Positions 8,514 to 17,116 of a stretch of DNA of 64,000 bases are shown one piece after another. How positions within the stretch are numbered: the stretch's first letter is position 1; the number at the start of each line of letters is the position of its first letter. The translations under genes and the position numbers were made by a program. The stretch is from Streptomyces sp. D2-8 (GTDB lineage: Bacteria; Actinomycetota; Actinomycetes; Streptomycetales; Streptomycetaceae). The stretch spans positions 1-64,000 of the forward strand of contig NZ_JAAHBP010000018.1 in assembly GCF_023184515.1 (NCBI RefSeq), read 5' to 3'. The notes under the pieces are model-generated. The model searched no databases. It was given only the letters and a program-made list of their open reading frames with translations, and had not been told where the DNA came from.

Positions 8514-8999
8514 ATGCTCAGAATGGTGACGATCGGTGTCTACGGCTTCGACGGTGACTCCTTCCTGCGACGCCTGCGGCACGCAGACGTCCGCGTTCTG
8601 CTCGACGTACGTCAGCGCCGAGGCGTCCGCGGACCCGAGTACGCCTGGGCGAACTCACTCCGGCTGCGGGCGGCCCTCGCCCACGCCGGGATCGCCTACG
8701 AGCACCACCCCGAGCTCGCCCCGACCACCGAACTGCGCCGGCTCCAGTACGCCGAGGACGACCGCCGAGGCGTCGGCAAGCGCACGCGCCGCGAGCTCGC
8801 CGCCGAGTACACCCGCCGCTACACCACCGAGATCCTCGACCGCGCCGACCTCACACCGGTCGTGGCGGCGCTGCCGAGCAGCGGAACCGCAGCGCTGTTC
8901 TGCGTCGAGCGCGACCCGGAGGCCTGCCACCGCTCGCTGATCGCTCAGCGATTGGCCGAGCGGCACCACGTCACGATCGAGCACCTGCGCCCGGGGTGA
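8514..8999 (+). CDS. DUF488-family protein
   Basis: 161 residues with the DUF488 hallmarks: TIGVYGFDGDSFLRRLRHADVRVLLDVR at the start (inspect as TIGvyg and LLDVR), a central YEHHPELAP segment, and near the C-terminus ALFCVERDPEACHRSLIAQRL, where Cys/Glu and CHR are conserved. These small proteins are of unknown function; the family shows distant similarity to nucleic-acid enzymes. ATG 8514 has AAGGG eight to nine bases upstream; ATG 8523 is a possible alternative. Monocistronic. Confidence 0.8.
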   Translation: MLRMVTIGVYGFDGDSFLRRLRHADVRVLLDVRQRRGVRGPEYAWANSLRLRAALAHAGIAYEHHPELAPTTELRRLQYAEDDRRGVGKRTRRELAAEYTRRYTTEILDRADLTPVVAALPSSGTAALFCVERDPEACHRSLIAQRLAERHHVTIEHLRPG

Positions 9000-9052
9000 G
9001 GGACGAGCCGAATGCCGGACCGCACCGGCTCTGGTTGCGGAACCCCTGAGTC

Positions 9053-9529
9053 CTAGGCCCAGGGGTCGGTGATCTGCCTGAGCAGGGTGAGTGCTTCCCG
9101 CAGTTGCTTCATCCGCCGTTTGCCGAGATGCGCCTCCCACTCCCTCTCCACCTCGGCGACCACCGCGTCGGCGACCTCCTTGGCCGCCCAGGCCTTCTCC
9201 GCGCCGCGGACCAGGCGGGCCCGCTTGTCGGTGGGGTCGGGTACGCGGGTGACGTAGCCCGCCTTCTCCAACTGGTCGACGAGGAAGCCCGCGGTCTGTT
9301 TGGTGATCTGGGCCTGTTCGGCGAGCTCGGTGAGGCGCGTGCCCTCGGGGCCGATGCGTTGCATGACCCGGGCCTGGGCGGGCGTGAAGTCGTCGAAGCC
9401 GGCCTCGGCGAGCGCGGCGAAGATGCGGTTCTCCAGGGCCCGGTAAGGCAGGAACAGGAGCACGCCCGTGTTGAGGTCGCTTTCCGTCACCCTTGCCGGC
9501 TCGCTTCCCGCACCCATGGGTCGGTGCAC
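9053..9529 (-). CDS. MarR-family transcriptional regulator
   Basis: 158 residues with a MarR winged helix: FTPAQARVMQRIGPEGTRLTELAEQ, ITKQTAGFLVDQLEKAGYV (recognition helix) and VPDPTDKRARLV (wing with the conserved DxR). The start is taken as GTG 9529 after a purine-rich stretch; ATG 9517 is an alternative. It is divergent from the DinB-like gene at 9595, with a perfect 9-bp inverted repeat between them overlapping a TTGACA promoter, so MarR-type repression of both genes is expected. Confidence 0.88.
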   Translation of the reverse strand: MHRPMGAGSEPARVTESDLNTGVLLFLPYRALENRIFAALAEAGFDDFTPAQARVMQRIGPEGTRLTELAEQAQITKQTAGFLVDQLEKAGYVTRVPDPTDKRARLVRGAEKAWAAKEVADAVVAEVEREWEAHLGKRRMKQLREALTLLRQITDPWA

Positions 9530-9541
9530 ACCCCGCTCCCC

Positions 9542-9571
9542 TTGACAGTAGTCAGCCTCCCTGACTACTTT
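9542..9571. promoter_or_regulatory. MarR operator over a TTGACA promoter
   Basis: AGTAGTCAG (9547-9555) and CTGACTACT (9561-9569) form a perfect 9-bp inverted repeat with a 5-bp spacer. TTGACA at 9542-9547 and TACTTT at 9566-9571 are spaced 18 bp and face the plus-strand gene, so the operator fills the spacer of its own promoter. A further half-like TGGTCAG follows at 9571-9577. Confidence 0.7.
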
Positions 9572-9594
9572 GGTCAGAGAAGCTTACCATTTGG

Positions 9595-10254
9595 GTGGGT
9601 GATGTCGTGGGTGCAGTGCTGGACACCGACGAGCTCTGGCAGATCGTCGACCAGGAGCGGACGAGCTTGGCCGACCTGCTGGACGGCTTGAGCCTTGAGG
9701 AGTGGGAGACGCGCACGCGGTGCGGGGACTGGCGGGTGCGGGACGTGGCCGAGCATCTGACCATCGCGGCGCGCTACTCCCACGGGCAGGTCGTACGGGA
9801 GATGGTCCGGGCCCGGGGCAACTGGAACCGGATGATCCACGACTCGGCGGTGCGCGAAGCGGCGCTGCCCGTCGCCGAGATCGTGGCCAATCTCCGCTCC
9901 ATCGTCGGCTCCCGCCGCCTGGCACCCACCACCTCACCCCGCGAGCCGCTCCTCGACCTCCTCGTCCACACCCAGGACATCGCCCTGGCGCTCGGCCGGA
10001 CGCACCAGATGCCCCTGACCGCCGCCCGTGACGCCGCCGACCGGGTATGGACCATGCGCATCCCGCCCCGCCCCTGGCCCCTGCCCAAGGCCCGACTCGT
10101 CGCCACCGACACCGAGTTCACGCGCGGGGACGGCCCGGAGATCCGCGGACCGATCGCGGCCCTGCTCCTCCTGCTCACCGGCCGCCCGGAGGCGGCCCGG
10201 GAGTGGGCCGAACGCACCGGGGAGCCGTGGACGGGGGTTGCGACTCCCCGGTAG
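9595..10254 (+). CDS. DinB-like/maleylpyruvate isomerase N-terminal family protein
   Basis: About 219 residues in the actinobacterial TIGR03083 (DinB_2/MDMPI_N) fold. Evidence: LADLLDGLSLEEWETRTRCGDWRVRDVAEHL at the N-terminus (look for W..tRC.dW.v.dv..Hl) and a second conserved His in LLDLLVHTQDIALALG near 120-135; these His residues normally bind a divalent metal. Family members are mycothiol-dependent enzymes or related. The C-terminus has GPIAALLLLLTGRPEAA, a frequent sterol-carrier-like end in this group. GTG 9595 is used; GTG 9607 and 9616 are alternatives. Controlled by the divergent MarR. Confidence 0.75.
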   Translation: MGDVVGAVLDTDELWQIVDQERTSLADLLDGLSLEEWETRTRCGDWRVRDVAEHLTIAARYSHGQVVREMVRARGNWNRMIHDSAVREAALPVAEIVANLRSIVGSRRLAPTTSPREPLLDLLVHTQDIALALGRTHQMPLTAARDAADRVWTMRIPPRPWPLPKARLVATDTEFTRGDGPEIRGPIAALLLLLTGRPEAAREWAERTGEPWTGVATPR

Positions 10255-10285
10255 TACGCCCGGTAACTGTAGTACGCCCGGTAAC
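10251..10285. repeat. 17-bp direct repeat, two copies
   Basis: GTAGTACGCCCGGTAAC occurs at 10251-10267 and again at 10269-10285, one base apart. The first copy overlaps the stop of the DinB-like gene. It lies in the short gap before the convergent murJ-like gene and shows no hairpin of its own. Confidence 0.8.
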
Positions 10286-10355
10286 ACGGCTCACTCCACC
10301 GGCCGCAACACTGCCCGTCCTGCGCCGACGGCCGTATTGCGTCGCTTGCCTGGAC

Positions 10356-12041
10356 TCAACGCATCCAGGGCAGGCGACGCAGCTCGTCGACCTTCAGCAA
10401 CCGAGCGAGAAGGAGGTACGTCACGGCTGTCGCGACTGCTCCGGCAGCCAATGCGACGGCAGTAGGCCACGTTCCCTCTCCCGGGCCGGCGCACCCACGT
10501 GCCACGGCCCAGCCCAGCCCTGCGGCCGGACCGGCGGCGCAGAACAGCTTCACGTAGGTGCGGCGCAGTCCGCCGTCGTCGATACGAACCCCGAGCCGCC
10601 TGCGCAGCAGGACCGCGGTCAGCGCGAGACCGGCCACGTAGGAGAGGGTGTAGGCCCCGGCCATGCCCACCACCGCCCAGCGGGCGGACAGCAGCAGATG
10701 ACAGGCCGTGGCCAGGGCGATGTTCACGCCCGCGATCCAGGCCGCCATGAAGAACGGTGTGCGCGTGTCCTCGAAGGCGTAGAAGCCGCGCAGCAGCAGG
10801 TACTGGGCGGAGAACGGGATGAGCCCGAGCGCGAAGGCCTGCAGCATGTACCCCAGCGGGCGGACCGAGGCGGCGTCGGACGCTCCGTGGGCGAACAGCA
10901 GCGAGGAGATCTGCGGGCCCAGGGCGAGGAAGAGGAAGGCGGCGGGCACGATGACCACCCCGCTGATACGCAGCGCCCGAGACAGATCCGCGCGCAGATC
11001 CGGGATGCGCCCCTCGGCGACGGCCCGGCTCATGCGCGGCAGCAGCGCCGTCACCAGGGACACCGTCACGATCGACTGCGGCAGCATCCAGATGGCCTGC
11101 GCATAGGTGTAGGCCGAGTAGCCCGCGCCGGCCTGGGGCAGTTCCTGGTCGGCGGCGTTGGCGTAGTTCGTCACCACCGTCAGAGCGACCTGGTTGGCCA
11201 GGACGAACAGCAGCGTCCACTTCGCCGCGTGGACGCTCTTGCCCAACCCGGTGCCACGCCAGTCGAACCGCGGCCGGAACCGGAATCCCGCCGCCCGCGC
11301 GAACGGAATCAGCGCCAGCGCCTGCACGGCGATACCCGCCGTCGTTCCGATCCCCAGCAACCGCACCTGGCCGGCGGTGATGTCCTCCACCCGGTCCGGC
11401 ACCGTCATCAGCCCCAGGTAGGCGGCGAACATGCCGATCAGCACGACGTTGTTCAGCACCGGCGTCCACATCATCGCGCCGAACTTCTCGCGGGCGTTCA
11501 ACACCTGTCCGTAGATGCTGAACAGCCCGTAGAAGAAGATCTGCGGCAACAGGAACCGGGCGAACGTCACCGTCAGCTCGAACGCCGCATGGCTGTCCGC
11601 AGTGTCCCGCATGTACAGGCCGACGATCTGAGGCGCCGCCCACACCGCCAGCGCCGTCCCCACGCCCAGCACGCACAACACGAGGGTGACCAACCGCTGC
11701 TCGTAGGCCCGCCCGCCGTCGGGCTGCGTCGTCCGGGCCCGCACCAACTGCGGCACCAGCACGGCATTGAGCGCGCCGCCGATCAGCAGCGTGTACAGGC
11801 TCGTGGGCACGGTGTTCGCTGTGTTGTACGTACTGGCCAGCAGGCCCGTTCCCAGTGCCGCGGCCTGCAGCACCTGACGGATCAGTCCGGTCGCCCGTGA
11901 CACCACCGTGCCAACCGCCATCAGCAAAGACGAACGAGCCGGCCCGCCCTTGTCCTTGTTCCGCCGGACGGCACGCCGCCCCCTCGTCTGCTGCTCCTGC
12001 GGCATGGTCTGCTGCGCCGCGGAGTTCGCCCCCTCCACCAT
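10356..12041 (-). CDS. murJ: MurJ/MviN-type lipid II flippase
   Basis: A 561-residue polytopic membrane protein of the MOP superfamily with about 14 predicted helices. Family features are SRATGLIRQVLQAAALG near residue 50, YNTANTVPTSLYTLLIGGAL near 72-90 with the conserved polar groove residues, and ADSHAAFELTVTFARFLLPQIFFYGL. A charged, Gln/Arg-rich cytosolic N-terminus of about 35 residues precedes the first helix. MurJ flips the peptidoglycan precursor lipid II across the membrane. Streptomyces carry several MurJ paralogues, so this may be an accessory copy rather than the essential one. It is monocistronic, without division or murein genes beside it. Confidence 0.85.
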   Translation of the reverse strand: MVEGANSAAQQTMPQEQQTRGRRAVRRNKDKGGPARSSLLMAVGTVVSRATGLIRQVLQAAALGTGLLASTYNTANTVPTSLYTLLIGGALNAVLVPQLVRARTTQPDGGRAYEQRLVTLVLCVLGVGTALAVWAAPQIVGLYMRDTADSHAAFELTVTFARFLLPQIFFYGLFSIYGQVLNAREKFGAMMWTPVLNNVVLIGMFAAYLGLMTVPDRVEDITAGQVRLLGIGTTAGIAVQALALIPFARAAGFRFRPRFDWRGTGLGKSVHAAKWTLLFVLANQVALTVVTNYANAADQELPQAGAGYSAYTYAQAIWMLPQSIVTVSLVTALLPRMSRAVAEGRIPDLRADLSRALRISGVVIVPAAFLFLALGPQISSLLFAHGASDAASVRPLGYMLQAFALGLIPFSAQYLLLRGFYAFEDTRTPFFMAAWIAGVNIALATACHLLLSARWAVVGMAGAYTLSYVAGLALTAVLLRRRLGVRIDDGGLRRTYVKLFCAAGPAAGLGWAVARGCAGPGEGTWPTAVALAAGAVATAVTYLLLARLLKVDELRRLPWMR

Positions 12042-12162
12042 GCCGTCAACCTATGCCCCAAGGTTCTACGGCCCCAATTCGCCGGTCTCACCTACCGGTT
12101 CAGCGAACCCTGTCCGGCACAGCCGTGACCGTAGCCAGACGCTTGGCGACGGGAGAGACATC

Positions 12163-12341
12163 GTGACGAAGCAGGCCGAGAGCGCAGCCGTCGAGCGCCC
12201 GGCCCGCGGGCGCGGGCGCCGCCCGGCCGACGAGGTCCGCGCGGACGTCTTCCGCGCGGTCGGAGAGGTGCTCCTGAAGGAGGGGATCGCCGACCTGACC
12301 TTCGAACGGGTGGCCCGCTTCGTCGCCCTCCCCTCCAACCT
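12163..12341 (+). pseudogene. TetR N-terminal fragment
   Basis: GTG 12163, preceded by GGGAGAG, opens a frame with GRGRRPADEVRADVFRAVGE, LLKEGIADLTFERVARF: the first helices of a TetR DNA-binding domain. The recognition helix (usually GvskxTlYrwW) is missing; after RVARFVA the sequence no longer matches and runs into the 3' end of the dienelactone hydrolase. Only about 55 recognisable residues remain. Confidence 0.6.
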
Positions 12342-12406
12342 GATCGACGGCATCACCCCACCGACCGGACACCGCCCCGCCAACTCGTCCCGGCGTGCTC
12401 GGACTG

Positions 12407-13153
12407 TCAGCTGTTGGCCAGCGTGCGTCCGAGGAGGGGGAGCAGGCGGTCCCAGTGGTGCTGCAGGGCGGACGGGTTGAAGGCATCGGTGTCGGACATG
12501 GTGAAGCCATGGGCGGTGCCGGGGTAGATCTCGGAGGTGTAGCCGATACCTGCGGCATCCAGAGCTTGGTTGAGCTCGCCGAGGGCCTCGGGCGCCAGGT
12601 CGGTTTCGGCGTGACCGAGGTGGACCTCGGCGGTGAGCTTGGACAGGAGGCCGCGCAGACTCTCGGGACCGTCGGCACCCACGGGCCCGTGGAATGAGGC
12701 GAGGGCAGCCACCTGGCCGGGGTGGGCCGCGGCGGTGCGCATCGCCAGGAGGCCGCCGATGCAGTAGCCGGTCACCCCGACCGGCCCTGCGTTGACCTCG
12801 GGCCGGCTGGTGAGGAACCTGAGCTAGGCGTCGGCGTCACTCAGGACGCGCTCGTCGGTGTGCGCCTGGATCAAGGGCATCAGCTGGGCGAAGAGCGCAG
12901 TCCGGGCTTCTTCTCCGATGTGCTCGGGAAGTTCGATCACCGGTGCCGGACCGTGCCGGTAGAAGAGATTGGGGACCAGCACGTAGTACCCGTGCCCGGC
13001 GAGTTCGCGGGCCATCTCCCGCAGCACGGGCCGGATGCCGAAGCCGTCCGCGTACATCAGCACCCCGGGGTGCCGCCCGCCCTGGTCGGGAAAGGCGGCG
13101 AAGGCGTCGGCCCGGCCGCCCGCGGTGGGAATCTCCAGTGTCTTGATGGGCAA
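12407..13153 (-). pseudogene. Dienelactone hydrolase with one internal TAG stop
   Basis: The reading frame from TTG 13153 (AAGGAAGG seven bases upstream) to the stop at 12407 would encode 248 residues, normal for dienelactone hydrolases. It is broken only by TAG at 12824-12826, in SDADA(stop)LRFLTSRPEV, where family members usually have Tyr. Both halves are otherwise intact: N-terminal GVLMYADGFG and HGYYVLVPNLFYR, then the nucleophile motif GYCIGG, acidic AETDLAPEA and the His of GTAHGF. A TAC-to-TAG change, an error or stop read-through would explain it. It is divergent from MarR with duplicated operators. The enzyme would open lactone rings in aromatic catabolism or hydrolyse related esters. 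Confidence 0.8.
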
Positions 13154-13170
13154 GATCTGCCTTCCTTGAA

Positions 13171-13242
13171 GTTCACTCGAGTACCGTTAGTCATACTAAC
13201 GGTTAAGGGTCCGAGTGAACCTACGTCGTTAGTCGCACTAAC
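13171..13242. promoter_or_regulatory. Two MarR operators nested in a third inverted repeat
   Basis: Site 1 is ACCGTTAGT (13183-13191), spacer CAT, ACTAACGGT (13195-13203). Site 2 is GTTAGT (13228-13233), spacer CGC, ACTAAC (13237-13242). The centres are 42 bp apart, about four helical turns, so two dimers would sit on the same face. Site 1 is also flanked by GTTCACTCG (13171-13179) and its exact inverse (13212-13220). All lie between the divergent dienelactone hydrolase and MarR genes. Confidence 0.85.
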
Positions 13243-13263
13243 ACAACGAGTAGGGTCGGTGCC

Positions 13264-13746
13264 ATGATCAGAGCCGAAGCAGCGGACATGCCCGACGACG
13301 GCATCCGCAAGACGCCCGACCGGCTGCGTCGGCGGGCGAGCCGACTGCTGTCGCAACTGACCATGCGGTCGGACCGGCTGATCACCGAGGGGCTGGCCCA
13401 GGCCGACGCCCGCAACTGGCATTACGCCGTGCTCGCTTCACTCCAGGAGTTCGGTCCGGCAAGCCAGGCGGAGCTGAGCCGGCGCTCCGGCATCTACCGC
13501 AGCGACATGGTCGGTGTCCTCAACGAACTGGCCGAGCGCGACCTGGTCGACCGGGCACCGGACCCCGACGACCGGCGCCGCAACGTCATCACGATCTCCT
13601 CCCGAGGCCGCCGCCACCTATGCCGCCTGGACAAGGTCCTGGACGACCTCCACGACAACCTCCTCGCACCCCTGAGTCCGGCTGAACGCGACCAGTTCGT
13701 GCACTTGCTCACTCGCTTGCTGGACCACCACACCCGGGGCTCTTGA
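13264..13746 (+). CDS. MarR-family transcriptional regulator
   Basis: 160 residues. The winged helix reads WHYAVLASLQEFGPASQAEL, IYRSDMVGVLNELAERDLV (recognition helix) and APDPDDRRRNVITIS (DxRR wing). The ATG follows the second operator by 21 bp. The GTTAGT-type palindromes upstream make autoregulation and control of the divergent hydrolase gene very likely. Homologues of this layout respond to phenolic or electrophilic compounds; the ligand here is unknown. Confidence 0.9.
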   Translation: MIRAEAADMPDDGIRKTPDRLRRRASRLLSQLTMRSDRLITEGLAQADARNWHYAVLASLQEFGPASQAELSRRSGIYRSDMVGVLNELAERDLVDRAPDPDDRRRNVITISSRGRRHLCRLDKVLDDLHDNLLAPLSPAERDQFVHLLTRLLDHHTRGS

Positions 13747-13861
13747 GTCGTGCGGCGGGCTCGAACCTGGGGGTATGAACCGGTGGAGACGGTCAGCCGG
13801 GCCGTCCCGCACCTCGAGCCGGGATCTTGATCACGAGGCGTCCCGCCTGTGATCATGGAGC

Positions 13862-14470
13862 GTGTTGATCGCAGATGAGAGCAGGGCGGAGAGCGAGCAG
13901 GAGCCCGACGGGTGGCCGGACATACCCGGCGACACAGCCTTCACCATCAAGATCCGAGAGGCTGATCCGCTGGTCCGGGCCGGATTTCCCGCCCATGTGA
14001 CGGTGCTCTACCCATTCGTCCATGAGGACCGCATAGACGCCCTGGTCCACCATGAACTGTCCGGCATCTTCGCAAGGCACCGCTCCTTCGCCCTGACCTT
14101 CGCCGCATTCGGCCGCTACCCCGGTGTGCTGTACCTCGATCCACACCCGCACGACCCGGTCAAGGCGCTCACCGCGGACCTCACTCAGCGCTGGCCCGAG
14201 CTCGTTCCGTACCGGGGCATCTTCGGCCCCGGACTCGACCCCCACCTGACGATCGCGAACCACGAGGGCCCCGCGACTCAGGACGCCGCCTACGACACCT
14301 TGCAGGCCGAACTCGCGCCGCTGCTGCCGCTGCGGTGCCACGTCGACGAGGTCGAACTCATCGTCTGGGACGGGGAACGCTGGCGGAATCGAGCCACGTA
14401 CCCGCTCGGCGTCGCGCAGCGCGGTGTTCGCGCCGATGCCGTCTCCGTCGAGCGGATGGCCGAGAGCTGA
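13862..14470 (+). CDS. 2'-5' RNA ligase-like (2H phosphoesterase) protein
   Basis: A 202-residue protein with the two His-x-Thr/Val motifs that define the 2H superfamily: HVTVLYPF (around 46-53) and HLTIAN (around 129-134), roughly 80 residues apart as expected. These enzymes act on 2',3'-cyclic phosphate or 2'-5' linkages in RNA or nucleotides. Start is GTG 13862 with GGAG just upstream. No RNA-repair partner gene is adjacent, so the natural substrate is open. Confidence 0.8.
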   Translation: MLIADESRAESEQEPDGWPDIPGDTAFTIKIREADPLVRAGFPAHVTVLYPFVHEDRIDALVHHELSGIFARHRSFALTFAAFGRYPGVLYLDPHPHDPVKALTADLTQRWPELVPYRGIFGPGLDPHLTIANHEGPATQDAAYDTLQAELAPLLPLRCHVDEVELIVWDGERWRNRATYPLGVAQRGVRADAVSVERMAES

Positions 14471-14502
14471 TAGAGGGCGCAGATCGGGGTACCTGCGTCG
14501 GC

Positions 14503-14796
14503 ATGGCTTCCGAAACTGATCACGCTGAATCCGTACGAGCCCTGCGGCAGCTGCGCCGGATGCGCACCTTCTACGCCGGGGGTGCCATCTTGTGGGCTGT
14601 TTCGGCCACATCGGCGGGATGGGACGACCCTGGAAGCCGGCAGATGTGGGTATCGGGACTGCTCCTGGTGGTCTTCGTAGCTCTGCTGGCCATGACCTGC
14701 CTGTGGCTGAGGCGTCACCAGGCTGACCACTCGGATGAGCCCGTGCACCATGCCGCTCCGCGCAGGACGGCCTGGCGTCGCCACGCCAACGCCTGA
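14503..14796 (+). CDS. Small two-helix membrane protein
   Basis: 97 residues from ATG 14503. After a charged amphipathic start (LRQLRRMR), two hydrophobic segments are evident, FYAGGAILWAVSATSAGW (about 27-44) and VSGLLLVVFVALLAMTCLW (about 55-74), followed by a basic His/Arg tail. The short spacer SRQMW and the Arg clusters predict both ends cytosolic. I do not recognise a family; codon use is normal for the window. Confidence 0.6.
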   Translation: MASETDHAESVRALRQLRRMRTFYAGGAILWAVSATSAGWDDPGSRQMWVSGLLLVVFVALLAMTCLWLRRHQADHSDEPVHHAAPRRTAWRRHANA

Positions 14797-14834
14797 GCGC
14801 GGGCGTTCGGCCTTCGGACCGTTCCGTTCCTCGC

Positions 14835-15065
14835 CTAGGACGTGTGATCGTCTCCCACCGGCCGGGTGGACTGCGACCGGTCGTACTCTTCCGGGCTCGG
14901 CCGGAAGTCGCCCGGCCGGTCGCGGCGGCGTTCCTCGTACCGCTGCGCGTAGGCGTCGACGGCCTGGTGAACCGTGCAGCCCAATGTCTCGTGGATCGTA
15001 GCGATCGCGGCGATGCTCCTGTGCGCCAGGATGTCGTGGTCCACGCTCGCGGGCAGTCGGTCCAT
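14835..15065 (-). CDS. Small hypothetical protein
   Basis: 76 residues from ATG 15065: MDRLPASVDHDILAHRSIAA, IHETLGCTVHQAVDAYAQRYEE, then a basic/acidic tail. The helical middle (IHExxGCxxHQAvDaya.RY) has strong third-position G/C bias and resembles short uncharacterised Streptomyces proteins, which is why I call it despite a weak ribosome site. A longer frame up to 15170 exists but looks random. Function unknown. Confidence 0.5.
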   Translation of the reverse strand: MDRLPASVDHDILAHRSIAAIATIHETLGCTVHQAVDAYAQRYEERRRDRPGDFRPSPEEYDRSQSTRPVGDDHTS

Positions 15066-15264
15066 GAGGGTGAGACTACCGGGCGGACGTGGTCGGCCAT
15101 CAGGTGAGCGGAACGGGGTGGCGACCGAGCACGCTCGCTCGCCACGATGTCCGCATCTTGACGTGATCACTCCGCCGTTCGAGGACGGTTCGGTTCGTTG
15201 CGCGTGTGAGAACCCCCGGCGTCGGGAGAGGCGGGATTACGCTCCGTGTCCCAGGAGGTGGGAC

Positions 15265-15612
15265 ATGCGTAGACGAATGAGGCGCCTACTGGCCGGCGCC
15301 GGTGTCCTGGCGAGCGTCATTCTGCTCGCCTCGTGCAAGGGCTCGTCCGATCCCAGTCGCGATTCTTCCCCCACGCCGTCGCAGTCGGAAACGGCACCTT
15401 CGGAAACCGAGACGCCCCCCACCACCGCAACGACCCTGGGCAATCCGACCCCCACTACCGGGCCTGCCGACACGACGGCGGACCCCGGCAGAACGTCCAT
15501 CCCTCCGCCCCCGCCTCCGCCCACCCGTACGCGCAGGGCTACCCCAGGGCCTTCGCTGGCCCCCTCCGAGACGGTGGTACCGGATTCGCCGCCGGCTCCT
15601 GAGGTCACATGA
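15265..15612 (+). CDS. Pro/Thr/Ser-rich lipoprotein
   Basis: 115 residues. A lipoprotein signal ([21 protein letters not shown] followed by Cys; lipobox LLASC at about 20-24) is followed by an unstructured Ser/Thr/Pro-rich region, with [10 protein letters not shown] near the middle. No folded domain is apparent, so it probably spans or decorates the wall. ATG 15265 sits behind AGGAGGTGGG, an excellent ribosome site. The stop overlaps the start of the next gene (ATGA), so the two products are probably made together. Confidence 0.75.
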   Translation: MRRRMRRLLAGAGVLASVILLASCKGSSDPSRDSSPTPSQSETAPSETETPPTTATTLGNPTPTTGPADTTADPGRTSIPPPPPPPTRTRRATPGPSLAPSETVVPDSPPAPEVT

Positions 15613-16493
15613 CGGAGCCGCGGGGCAAGCCCGGCGCCGGCACCGTCACTCCCGAGCAAGAGGAACGAGGACTGGCCGACGCGGCGACGCTGGGCAAGGC
15701 CGTCGTGGCGCAGGCATCCTTCATCGCCGCCCTGATGTTCTACCTGGGCGCGATCTACACCAGCGCCTACTACGCCTACTACCACGTCTCGCTGAGCCTC
15801 CTCGGATTCGGCTTCGCCCAGCTGGTGCTGCAGAGCCTCCATCTGCTGCGGTACGAGGTCCTGATCGTGGTGGTCGTCGCCCTGCTCGCCATCGAGGCGT
15901 CAAGGAACCCCGGGCGCCTGCGCCTTCCCCGCTCGCTGAGGCGCGGCCTGCGTGCGGGATGGAAACTGCTGGCGCAGTGGCACCTTGTAGTCGTCGCTGC
16001 CGGGCTGGCGCTGCTGGTGATGTGGCCGTACGTCCAGCCCTATGCGTGGACGGCTCCCCTCACGATTGCCTTGGGGCTCCTCCTGGGGCAGAGCCGCACG
16101 GCTCAAGGCGACCAGCCGCGGCAGCGTGGCAGCAGATCCGTGATGATCCTCGCGGCCGCAGCCTTCCTGTTCTGGACGGTCACTCAGGCCGCCTGGCAGT
16201 TGGGCGATCACGACGCACGGACACGTGCGCGCGAGGTCGTGAGCTGGACAGGCGTCGTCGTCCACAGCACCGAGCGCCTTACCTTCCCCACCCAGTCGGT
16301 AGCGGAGGAAGACTTCAACACAGGATGGCGACACCGCTACCGCTACACCGGCCTACGACTGCTCCTGGAACGCGACGGCCGCTACCTCGTCGTGCCGATG
16401 GACTGGGACGCGGACAAGGACCCCATCTACGTGGTGCTGGAAGACGCGAACACGTGGATCGGCCTCACTCCTGGCGAGCAGCTCCCTGTCTGA
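15609..16493 (+). CDS. Membrane protein of unknown function
   Basis: 294 residues, translationally coupled to the upstream lipoprotein. Hydrophobic segments are at about 35-55 ([19 protein letters not shown]), 60-95 ([14 protein letters not shown]), 120-140 ([15 protein letters not shown]), 145-160 and 178-195 ([15 protein letters not shown]). A soluble C-terminal part of about 95 residues ([39 protein letters not shown]) probably lies outside the membrane. This tail looks like a small beta domain. No family recognised. Confidence 0.7.
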   Translation: MTEPRGKPGAGTVTPEQEERGLADAATLGKAVVAQASFIAALMFYLGAIYTSAYYAYYHVSLSLLGFGFAQLVLQSLHLLRYEVLIVVVVALLAIEASRNPGRLRLPRSLRRGLRAGWKLLAQWHLVVVAAGLALLVMWPYVQPYAWTAPLTIALGLLLGQSRTAQGDQPRQRGSRSVMILAAAAFLFWTVTQAAWQLGDHDARTRAREVVSWTGVVVHSTERLTFPTQSVAEEDFNTGWRHRYRYTGLRLLLERDGRYLVVPMDWDADKDPIYVVLEDANTWIGLTPGEQLPV

Positions 16494-16559
16494 GCCTGCG
16501 AGTTCCGGGGGCCGGCCAGAAGTCCGTACGGGTCAGTGGAGGGTGGGTCGGTAGACGAG

Positions 16560-16880
16560 CTCTCACCGCTCACGACGGTTGCGTTCGGCCAGTCCAGGGG
16601 GGTCTTCCAGCGTCGTCGACACGACCGTTGTCGGCAGGCTCCTCATCCGCGTCACTCATGGGTCGCGCACGTCGGATTCCTCAGTGCTCGAGGCCAGCAT
16701 CTGTGCGAAGGCCCGATAGGTGTGGGCCCCGAAGACCATCCGCTGCTCCCCTCCGTATTGGGCGAGGCGGTGGTCCAGCAACTCGGGTCCTTGCTTACCC
16801 CAGTAGCCGGTCCAGTTGGCGCTGGCGGCGCCGTAGCCGTCGAGGCTGGAGAAGACGTCGAAGGTGTAGGTGGCGGTCAT
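16560..16880 (-). pseudogene. Dihydrofolate reductase/RibD-family protein, decayed
   Basis: From ATG 16880: TATYTFDVFSSLDGYGAAS, then QRMVFGAHTYRAFAQML and SDVRDP, the N-terminal half of the actinobacterial dihydrofolate-reductase-like (RibD C-terminal) family. A TGA at 16656-16658 interrupts DP(W)VTRMRSLPTTVVSTTLED, exactly where relatives have Trp (TGG). After LED one extra base shifts the frame to LDWPNATVVSG. Similarity ends near 16560, so the last third is deleted. Three lesions make it a true pseudogene. Confidence 0.75.
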
Positions 16881-17116
16881 GCCGTTCTCCTTGCATGGGG
16901 TTGATCGTCGCACCCATATGGACCCAGCACGATCCCGGAATTCATCGCCGGGCCCGCCGGACATGGCCTTCAACCGCCCGGACGGCGGAAGTCACGCGGA
17001 GCACCTGCGCAGCTCGCTCCACTCCGCCGCCCGTCCTCATCAATGTTGGACTGCCGCCTATTCAGTTGCAGACGGGTCTCACAGCTCGGCACTGTGCGTG
17101 CAAGCCTGGTTTCGCA

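Noticed and set aside
10047-11900. A 617-residue plus-strand frame antisense to the flippase
   Set aside because: No recognisable domain; the minus-strand MurJ-type protein is convincing over its full length.
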